Below the pieces are notes generated by a model that was not told where the DNA came from, did no database searches, and saw only the letters and a list, made by a program, of their open reading frames with translations. Made by a program: the position numbers and the translations under genes. Below are positions 1-5,155 of a DNA stretch of 9,316 nt, piece after piece; within the stretch, counting starts at the first letter, position 1, and each line of letters begins with the position of its first letter. The DNA lies in contig NZ_JAOXLP010000068.1 in the NCBI RefSeq assembly GCF_025791835.1, positions 1 to 9,316 on the forward strand. Reading direction: 5' to 3'. The stretch is from Roseomonas xinghualingensis (GTDB taxonomy: Bacteria; Pseudomonadota; Alphaproteobacteria; Acetobacterales; Acetobacteraceae).

Positions 1-204
1 GCCCCGGTTCTCGACGACGACTGGCTGGCCGAGGATTTGTCCCATGCGCTCCGCGATCACGCGGGCGGCGACGTCGGTGCTGCCGCCAGCGACGAAGGGA
101 ACGATGAAGCGGATGGGGCGGCCAGGCTCCCACTTCTGAGCCAGTGCGATGCGTGGGAGCAGCGTCACGCCTGCGGCAGCAAGCAGGGAGCGGCGAGAGT
201 GCAT
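1..204 (-). CDS. Bug/TctC-family tripartite tricarboxylate transporter substrate-binding protein, N-terminal part
   Basis: The reverse strand from 204 down to the window edge encodes 68 residues beginning MHSRRSLLAAAGVTLLPRIA and continuing ...IRFIVPFVAGGSTDVAARVI and ...LGQPVVVENRG. The first part is a secretion leader with a twin arginine followed by a hydrophobic stretch and a likely cleavage site after the ALA at about residues 23-25. The rest matches the opening of Bug proteins: the IxFIVPFxAGGxxDxxAR beta-alpha segment and the PVVVENRxG strand. Bug proteins bind carboxylates in the periplasm, usually for TctAB-type transporters, but many are orphans and the ligand cannot be told here. 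The start at 204 has a GAGGAA ribosome site about 7 nt upstream; the ATG at 208 is out of frame. The remaining roughly 250 residues lie outside the window. Acetobacteraceae and Burkholderiales carry many such paralogues. Family assignment is firm; substrate is unknown. Confidence 0.87.
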   Translation of the reverse strand, partial: MHSRRSLLAAAGVTLLPRIALAQKWEPGRPIRFIVPFVAGGSTDVAARVIAERMGQILGQPVVVENRG

Positions 205-212
205 GCATGTTT

Positions 213-230
213 CCTCGATTATTGCCGAGG
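213..230 (-). promoter_or_regulatory. small hairpin overlapping the Bug-gene ribosome binding site
   Basis: CCTCG (213-217) and CGAGG (226-230) form a 5-bp stem with an 8-nt AT-rich loop. On the minus strand the 3' arm of the stem supplies most of the GAGGAA Shine-Dalgarno sequence of the Bug gene at 204. It could modulate translation, but a 5-bp stem is weak and may be chance. The rest of the interval 231-372 shows no gene, repeat or clear promoter that I can support. Confidence 0.25.
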
Positions 231-372
231 AGGTTAGCACAGGGTGTTGTGCGCAATTCCAGCTAAGCGAGCTGTCCCTGAGGCAATGGAAGAGCAGCTT
301 TCGGCCGAGCACATCCCAGGGCCCGGAGAGAGCAATTGCCATTGCTCCGATTTTGAACCGTGGAGTTGGACG

Positions 373-976
373 CTGATCCTGGCCACACGTGGTGTCGTGG
401 TCAGCTACGAGACCATCCGGGACTGGGGTCTGCGCTTCGACCGGCTGTTCGCGAACGAGCTAAAGCGACGTCGGCCAAGGCCGGGCGACACGTGGCACAT
501 GGATGAGGTGTTCATTCGGATGCGCGGCAAGATCCACTATCTCTGGCGCGCGGTGGACCAGGACGGTCACGTGCTCGACATCCTGGTCCAGAGCCGACGC
601 AATGCCACGGCAGCCAAGCGGTTCTTCCGCAAGCTTCTGAAGGGGCTGCAGCACGTGCCCCGCGTGATCGTAACCGACAAGCTACGCAGCTATGCGGCGG
701 CGAAGCACGAGATCCTGCCGAGCGTGGAGCATCGGCAGATGCCGCTATCTCAACAACCGCGCCGAGGTGTCACACCAGCCGACACGACGACGAGAACGGC
801 AGATGCAGCGGTTCAAGTCACCGCGCCACGCGCAGCGGTTCCTCTCCACCCACAGCCGGATCCACAACCACTTCCAACTCCGTCGTCACCGCCTGACTGC
901 CAAGCAATACCGTGAAGTCCGCAATGCCGCGTTCAGCGCTTGGCGCAATGTGACCGGAACTGCACCGACAGTTTGA
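373..976 (+). pseudogene. IS6-family transposase remnant (5'-truncated, frameshifted)
   Basis: Two plus-strand frames together give an IS6/IS26-type DDE transposase. The first frame, from about 373, reads RGVVVSYETIRDW, then TWHMDEVFIRMRG, YLWRAVDQDGHVLDI, and VPRVIVTDKLRSY up to VEHRQ near 738. The second frame resumes at 743 with RYLNNRAEVSHQPTRRRERQ and runs to the TGA at 974-976. The catalytic triad codons are visible: Asp 502-504, Asp 676-678 and Glu 764-766. One extra base among 739-742 shifts the frame exactly between the conserved HRQ and YLNNRAE segments. The usual 40-50 N-terminal residues, including most of the DNA-binding region, have no counterpart in any frame upstream of 373, so the element is truncated as well. 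No convincing terminal inverted repeats were found. The product should be inactive. IS6 elements are not known for programmed frameshifting, so decay is the simpler reading. Confidence 0.88.
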
Positions 977-1012
977 GGGCTGCCCCAGCCGGGATCCTCT
1001 TCGCCTCCTACG

Positions 1013-1091
1013 TCGCCAACCTGACAACGCCGCGCGAGCGAGTGAAGGCCCGCATCCGGACACTCGCCGTTCTCGCCAACCTGACAACGCC
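1013..1091. repeat. 19-bp direct repeat pair, 60-bp period
   Basis: TCGCCAACCTGACAACGCC occurs at 1013-1031 and again, identical, at 1073-1091. The 41 bases between and the bases beyond the copies are not similar, so this is not a simple tandem duplication. The pair sits in the gap between the IS6 remnant and the 3' end of imuB. Possible readings are the internal or terminal repeats of a lost insertion element, or a protein-binding array. No ORF in 977-1169 looks real, and I see no good terminator for imuB there. Confidence 0.6.
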
Positions 1092-1169
1092 TCTCACGCT
1101 GCCACTTACTCGCTGCCTCCGCCGGACTTGCTGCTTCCGGTGGGGGGCATCCATGCTCGTGGTGAGGGG

Positions 1170-2681
1170 TCAAAACAGGCCGTGGAGGAACCAGCGGAGG
1201 TCGCCGGTTGCCGGGTCCTCGCCGTCGCCGCGGCGGAATAGCCAGTAGCGGCGACCCTCCTCGTCCTCGACGGCCCAGTAGTCGCGTACCGCATGCGTCT
1301 CGGCCTCGCGCCGCCACCATTCGCCGGTGATGCGCTCGGGACCGTCGGCATGGCGGACGCGGCGGCGAACCCGCCGCCATGTGAAGGCGGCGGGCGGGCG
1401 GTCCGGCAGGGCGGCGATGGCCTCGATCGGTTGCGGCGGGGTGATCAGCCGGACGGGCCGGGGCAGCGCCTCCGGCCAGGACAGGTTAGGGTCGGACCAG
1501 AGCGGAGGCGCACGGCGAAACGACCGCTCGGGCACCCAGCTCTCGACCGGCATGGCGCGGAACACCCGGTCACCGCCGAGCCAGTTGCCGAGGCGATCCA
1601 CCAGGGCCGAGATGTCGGAGATAGGCGCCTCGCCCGGGACGGCCTTGGTCTGGGACCATGCAAGCGGCTCGGCGACCCGGACGACAAGCCGCACAGCCTC
1701 GATCCCGAAGCCCGGCTCCACCCGCTCCAGCCAGTCCCGGAGCATGCGCCCGAGGTGGCCGGGGTCGCGGCTCGGCCGGGCGGTGCCGACGCGCACGGCC
1801 TGCACGGTGGCGTCCACCCTCTCGAACAGGACATCGACCGTGCGGGCGCCCATGCCCACCGCCTCCAGGGCGGGGCAGACGGTAGAGAGGAGCCGGTCGA
1901 GGGCGATACCGAGCGCTGTTGCCGTCAGCAGCGGTTCGACGAAAGCAAGCCTGTGTTGGATGGCTTCGGGCGCGAACCAGGGTTCCAGCGGCTCGGAGCG
2001 GCGGCCAAGCGCCGCATCCAGCCGCGCCAGGAGCCCTGGCCCGAAGCGGCGGGCCAGTGGCGCCCGGGGCACGGCCATGAGCTGCCCCACCGTCTCGAAG
2101 CCAAGCACGAGGAGGCCACGGGCGATGTCGGGCGCGATCCGGAGAGCGGCAGGGGACAGGGCTGCGAGGCGGGCCGCCTCCTCTCCGGGCGCCACGACCT
2201 CGCGGTCCGCTGGGCCAAAGCGGGCGATGGCATGGGCGGTCCCGATCGTGCCCGCCATGGCGGCCCGTACCATCAGCCCTGAGCGGTTCAGCCGTCCCAG
2301 AAGGTCGTCCAGGAGGGCCGCCTCGCCGCCGTGGAGATGGGTGCTCCCCGTCACGTCGAGCAGCAGGCCATCCGGCGGATCGGGAGCGACCAGCGGCGCG
2401 TAGCGGCTCGCCCAGGCCGCGAGATCGCGGAGGGCTGCCGCATCGCCCGCGGGATCGGCCTCATGGACGCGGAGGTCCGGCACGCGGGCGCGCGCCTCCG
2501 GGAGCGGCAGGCTGGGGGCCAAGCCGAGAGAGAGGGCGGCCCGGTCGGCGCCCACGACCACCTGCCGTCCACCGCCCAGGGCACGCGTGACCAGGGGCAT
2601 CTCAGGCGGAGGCGCAGAGGGACCCCGGCGCAGCCTGTCAGTCGGCAAGGTCGGAAACCACACCGAGACGACCCTGCGCAT
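1170..2681 (-). CDS. imuB: ImuB, catalytically inactive Y-family DNA polymerase-like mutasome subunit
   Basis: This 503-residue protein starts MRRVVSVWFPTLPTDRLRR, the typical ImuB opening, and ends RWFLHGLF. Fold elements follow the Y-family order: palm (1-170), a helix-hairpin-helix-like stretch near 188-215 (FETVGQLMAVPRAPLARRFG), little-finger region (about 230-370), then the ImuB-specific C-terminal tail (about 430-503) rich in Trp and Arg. The metal-binding acidic residues of active polymerases are missing: the first motif reads VSVWFP and the second reads LLLDVTGSTHLHGG (about 106-119) where active enzymes have SxDE. In the known system ImuB is the hub that joins ImuA, DnaE2 and the sliding clamp for translesion synthesis. 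No canonical QL[SD]LF clamp peptide is evident. Its first 44 nt overlap the end of imuA, implying coupled translation; a GGGGG stretch 7 nt upstream may act as ribosome site. It is transcribed from the imuA LexA promoter. Confidence 0.93.
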   Translation of the reverse strand: MRRVVSVWFPTLPTDRLRRGPSAPPPEMPLVTRALGGGRQVVVGADRAALSLGLAPSLPLPEARARVPDLRVHEADPAGDAAALRDLAAWASRYAPLVAPDPPDGLLLDVTGSTHLHGGEAALLDDLLGRLNRSGLMVRAAMAGTIGTAHAIARFGPADREVVAPGEEAARLAALSPAALRIAPDIARGLLVLGFETVGQLMAVPRAPLARRFGPGLLARLDAALGRRSEPLEPWFAPEAIQHRLAFVEPLLTATALGIALDRLLSTVCPALEAVGMGARTVDVLFERVDATVQAVRVGTARPSRDPGHLGRMLRDWLERVEPGFGIEAVRLVVRVAEPLAWSQTKAVPGEAPISDISALVDRLGNWLGGDRVFRAMPVESWVPERSFRRAPPLWSDPNLSWPEALPRPVRLITPPQPIEAIAALPDRPPAAFTWRRVRRRVRHADGPERITGEWWRREAETHAVRDYWAVEDEEGRRYWLFRRGDGEDPATGDLRWFLHGLF

Positions 2682-3405
2682 CGCATGCCCCCACTATCCA
2701 AGCACCTGCCTCACCACCCCGGCACCGCACCAGCTCCAGCTGCCACCTCGCCTGGGTAAGGCCGGGCACGTCGGGGGCGCCCGGAATGGGTGGGCCGCTC
2801 GGCAGCGAGGCGACCTGCCATCGGGTGACGGCCGCGCAGGGCTCGAGCAGGGCAGGGTCGTCGTGGCGCCGCGGGCGGCGGATCGCGAAAGCGGTGACGC
2901 CCGAGCGCTCGGCGGCGAGCTGGAGGCGCCGGGAGGCGGTCAGGGTCAGCCTGCCGGAGACCTCGCCCACGACACCCGCCAGACCAGGCTCGCGAAGCCC
3001 CTCCTCCATGACGAGAAGCACGGTCGCGGCCTTGCCAGCCTCGGCATAGAGCACGCGCGCGGGGTGCAGGCCAACGGCGGCAAGGCCGGGTGCGAAGAGG
3101 TCGGAGCGCTCCAGCACCCACAGCACCGTGCCCGGCAGGCGGGCGAGGCAGCCCGCGGCGAACAGGGCCGCTGCCGCGGCATGCTCCATGTCCGGGCCGG
3201 TCCCTGCGACCTCGTGCAGGGCTCCCAGCATGAGGCCGCCGCCCGGGAGGGCGGCATCGACACCAGCGTGGCCGAACGGATGCCATTCCTGTTCGCGTTG
3301 AACTGGACCAGTCCGCTCCAGGCGGGCGACGTGGGCCCGCAACTCAGCCAGGATCTTGGATCCGTGCGGTTGCGGGGCAGGAGGATGGACGAAGGGGGGC
3401 CGCAT
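2638..3405 (-). CDS. imuA: ImuA, RecA/SulA-like mutasome protein
   Basis: From the ATG at 3405 this is a 255-residue protein. Its N-terminal helix (about 18-32, ILAELRAHVARLE) is followed by WHPFGHAGVDAALPGGG and GALHEVAG (about 41-68), which align in style with the RecA P-loop region but lack the GKT lysine/threonine. LPGTVLWVLERSDLFAPGL is the Walker-B-like strand, and the protein ends GRLGVVSDLAD, a usual ImuA terminus. ImuA works with ImuB and DnaE2 in SOS mutagenesis. The ATG at 3417 (adding MFAK) lies inside the LexA operator, so 3405 is preferred, although it has no Shine-Dalgarno sequence and translation may be leaderless. The 3' end overlaps imuB by 44 nt. Identity is firm; the exact start is uncertain. 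Confidence 0.9.
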   Translation of the reverse strand: MRPPFVHPPAPQPHGSKILAELRAHVARLERTGPVQREQEWHPFGHAGVDAALPGGGLMLGALHEVAGTGPDMEHAAAAALFAAGCLARLPGTVLWVLERSDLFAPGLAAVGLHPARVLYAEAGKAATVLLVMEEGLREPGLAGVVGEVSGRLTLTASRRLQLAAERSGVTAFAIRRPRRHDDPALLEPCAAVTRWQVASLPSGPPIPGAPDVPGLTQARWQLELVRCRGGEAGAWIVGACDAQGRLGVVSDLAD

Positions 3406-3411
3406 TTTTGC

Positions 3412-3426
3412 GAACATAAAGAGAAC
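3412..3426 (-). promoter_or_regulatory. LexA (SOS) box of imuA-imuB
   Basis: On the minus strand the sequence is GTTCTCTTTATGTTC, a perfect match to the alphaproteobacterial LexA consensus GTTC-N7-GTTC. It ends 6 nt before the preferred imuA start at 3405. The position suggests LexA covers the promoter core or start site, giving DNA-damage induction of imuA-imuB. The -35/-10 elements are not clear; TTAGAC at about 3444-3449 is a weak -35 candidate. Confidence 0.9.
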
Positions 3427-3482
3427 ACACGATTCGCGGGAAGCGTCTAATTTCCTATTTCAGAGATGGGCTGATCGGCCAA

Positions 3483-3495
3483 CCGGGTGACCCGG
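3483..3495. promoter_or_regulatory. perfect 13-bp palindrome in the imuA/DUF72 divergent gap
   Basis: CCGGGTGACCCGG is a 6+1+6 perfect palindrome lying between the divergent genes imuA and the DUF72 gene. It could be an operator, but it is GC-rich, has no known owner that I recognise, and may be chance. The rest of 3427-3674 shows no GTTC-N7-GTTC site and no small gene. Confidence 0.25.
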
Positions 3496-3674
3496 ATGGA
3501 AGGTTGGTCTGGCCCCTGGTCTGAGCGCCAGGAATTGGGTGGTGTCAGAGGCGTCCGGTGAAGGATCTGCGGCTGCGCAGAGGCAGGCATGGCCACTCAC
3601 TTCGGGGATGGGCGGCTGAGGGTCGCTCAAACAGCCTCTGAGACGCATCGGCGCGCCAGACGTTTGCCGCAGGC

Positions 3675-4409
3675 ATGATCGAAAGGAGGCGGTCGCTGGA
3701 ACCCTTTTACGTTGGCACAGCTGGCTGGGGCATTCCGAAGCAGCATGCTGGGTCCTTCCCAGGAGAGGGCAGTCACCTGGAGCGCTACGCCCGTTGTCTA
3801 GCGGCCGTGGAGATCAACTCGTCCTTCTATCGTCCACATCGTCCCGCCACCTACGAGCGCTGGGCAGCCAGCGTGCCGTCGGGCTTCCGGTTCTCGGTCA
3901 AGGTGCCCCGCGAGATCACGCACACCCGTCGGCTCCTGGACGTGACGGAGCCGCTGGATCGCTTCCTTGGCGAGGTGCGGGCGCTCGGCCCCTTGCTGGT
4001 GCAGCTCCCTCCCAGCCTGCGTTACGATCAGGCCGTGGCTGAGCGCTTCTTCGGCGACTTCCGCGAGCGGTTTGATGGACAACTCGCCTGCGAGCCGCGC
4101 CACGAGAGCTGGTTCGGTGATGCCGCCGAAGCGGTGCTCACGAAGCATCTCGTCGCGCGGGTTGCTGCCGATCCGGCCGTGGTGCCGCGAGCGGCGCGGC
4201 CACGCGGCTGGCCGGGCCTCCTCTACATCCGCCTGCACGGATCTCCGAAGGTCTACTACTCTGCCTATTCTTCCGATGAGGTCGAAGCTACGGCCAGGTG
4301 TCTGCTCGCCACCTCCGCAAAAGCCAGGACCTGCTGGTGCATCTATGACAACACTGCAGCTGGCGAGGCTGCCGGGCAGGCACTGGACCTGCTGCGTCGG
4401 CTTCGCTGA
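3675..4409 (+). CDS. DUF72 (YecE-like) family protein
   Basis: This 244-residue protein carries the full DUF72 signature: FYVGTAGW (11-18), EINSSFYR (46-53), FRFSVKVPREITH (71-83), LGPLLVQLPPSLR (104-116), ACEPRHESWF (138-147), LYIRLHGSPKVYYSAY (183-198) and WCIYDNTAAGEA (221-232). DUF72 proteins are TIM-barrel-like cytosolic proteins with no established reaction. Length is normal for the family. The gene is divergent from imuA and lies between the two SOS units, so a DNA-damage link is possible, but no LexA box precedes it. The start is debatable: the ATG at 3675 has only a poor ribosome site, while a strong AAAGGAGG lies inside the ORF at 3682-3689, six bases before an in-frame CTG at 3696 (Leu8), just before the conserved domain. 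A hairpin follows the stop. Family call is firm; function unknown. Confidence 0.92.
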   Translation: MIERRRSLEPFYVGTAGWGIPKQHAGSFPGEGSHLERYARCLAAVEINSSFYRPHRPATYERWAASVPSGFRFSVKVPREITHTRRLLDVTEPLDRFLGEVRALGPLLVQLPPSLRYDQAVAERFFGDFRERFDGQLACEPRHESWFGDAAEAVLTKHLVARVAADPAVVPRAARPRGWPGLLYIRLHGSPKVYYSAYSSDEVEATARCLLATSAKARTCWCIYDNTAAGEAAGQALDLLRRLR

Positions 4410-4420
4410 CGATTGAGCGT

Positions 4421-4450
4421 CAGAAGCGGGCCCGAGAGGTCCGCTTTCTG
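4421..4450 (+). terminator. terminator-like hairpin after the DUF72 gene
   Basis: CAGAAGCGG (4421-4429) pairs with CCGCTTTCTG (4441-4450), with one bulged base, 11 nt after the DUF72 stop codon. The loop is CCCGAGAGGT-like, and the tail GTTTGAG is only weakly U-rich. The CCGCTTTC arm can also pair with GAAAGCGG at 4465-4472, and GGTCCGC (4438-4444) with GCGGACC (4483-4489), so several alternative folds exist. A transcription end is likely but not certain. Confidence 0.55.
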
Positions 4451-4606
4451 GTTTGAGCATCCGGGAAAGCGGCCGCTAGGGGGCGGACCTTCCTGGGCTC
4501 GTCCCGACCCACACCAGCCTCTCGGCCCGGCCCGATAGTACTACTCCCCCTCCTTCATGGTAGGCAGGAGCCGTTTCGGCATGACGGATCGGAAGGACTC
4601 ATCTGC

Positions 4607-4996
4607 ATGAAGTGCCTGCGCATCTACGCCACCCCGGATGGCGAGTCGCATTTCGACGAAGTCGAATTGCCGACGACGAAGAGACGGGTCCACCCCGATG
4701 CTGTACCGTTCGATGTTACGGCCAGTTATCCGGCGTCCCGCGTCCGCATCACCCACATCCCGGCTGGCATGCGCGAGGTTGCTTGGCATACGGTCCCGGA
4801 CCCGAACCTTACCGTTAGGCTGAATGGTTCGGTTGAATACGAGACGAGCGACGGAGAGGTGCGCCAAGTTCAGGCGGGTACCTTCGTGTTGGTAGAGGAC
4901 ACGCACGGCAAGGGCCATCTGTCACGCCATTCCCCAGAGGCGCAAACTGTCATCTGGATCTCACTACCGAACGGCCTTGATTTGCCGTCCATATAG
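4607..4996 (+). CDS. small single-domain cupin protein
   Basis: A 129-residue protein opening MKCLRIYATPDGESHFDEVE. It reads as a single RmlC-like cupin barrel. Residues 60-77 (WHTVP...LTVRLNGSVEYE) resemble cupin motif 1, and 89-104 (QAGTFVLVEDTHGKGH) resemble motif 2. Potential metal ligands are H61, E77, H100 and H104, but the spacing is not the classical germin pattern, so enzymatic activity cannot be asserted. Similar stand-alone cupins with a TSDGEVR...GxFVLVEDTHGKGH core occur widely in proteobacteria and are annotated only as cupin-domain proteins. The ATG has GGAAGGA 9 nt upstream. It is cytosolic, with no signal peptide or membrane segment. It lies on the same strand as the DUF72 gene, but a hairpin between them suggests separate transcription, and it converges on dnaE2. 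Nothing ties it directly to DNA repair. Confidence 0.8.
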   Translation: MKCLRIYATPDGESHFDEVELPTTKRRVHPDAVPFDVTASYPASRVRITHIPAGMREVAWHTVPDPNLTVRLNGSVEYETSDGEVRQVQAGTFVLVEDTHGKGHLSRHSPEAQTVIWISLPNGLDLPSI

Positions 4997-5126
4997 TTCC
5001 TCCAGGCACGCTGTCGGCGCCGCTGCCGAGAGTCTGCTTCCCACTCATGGTGTTGACGATGGCAACCTCGCGAAGGTCAGCCACCGCTATCTCCGGCGGG
5101 CCAGTCTACCGCCGTTCCCAGATGGA

Positions 5127-5144
5127 GGTCCGCAGACGCGGACC
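5127..5144 (-). terminator. hairpin between convergent cupin and dnaE2 genes
   Basis: GGTCCGC (5127-5133) and GCGGACC (5138-5144) form a perfect 7-bp stem with an AGAC loop, 11 nt beyond the dnaE2 stop. There is no U-run on either side, so it would be a weak or Rho-assisted, possibly bidirectional, terminator. The same GGTCCGC/GCGGACC words occur at 4438-4444 and 4483-4489. Confidence 0.45.
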
Positions 5145-5155
5145 GGCAGCATACT

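Noticed and set aside
730..750. Programmed frameshift in the IS6 transposase
   Set aside because: No slippery heptamer is visible, the family is not known to use one, and the 5' end is missing anyway.
1293..2403. Two long plus-strand open frames opposite imuB
   Set aside because: Low-complexity Arg/Gly/Pro translations antisense to a clear ImuB; no ribosome site or family signature.
3406..3417. imuA start at the ATG at 3417
   Set aside because: The codon lies inside the LexA box and has no ribosome site; the 3405 ATG is more plausible, though not proven.
2587..3450. 287-codon plus-strand frame opposite imuA
   Set aside because: Antisense shadow of ImuA; composition is not protein-like.
3798..4460. 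220-codon minus-strand frame opposite the DUF72 gene
   Set aside because: Antisense to a gene with full DUF72 motifs; no motifs of its own.
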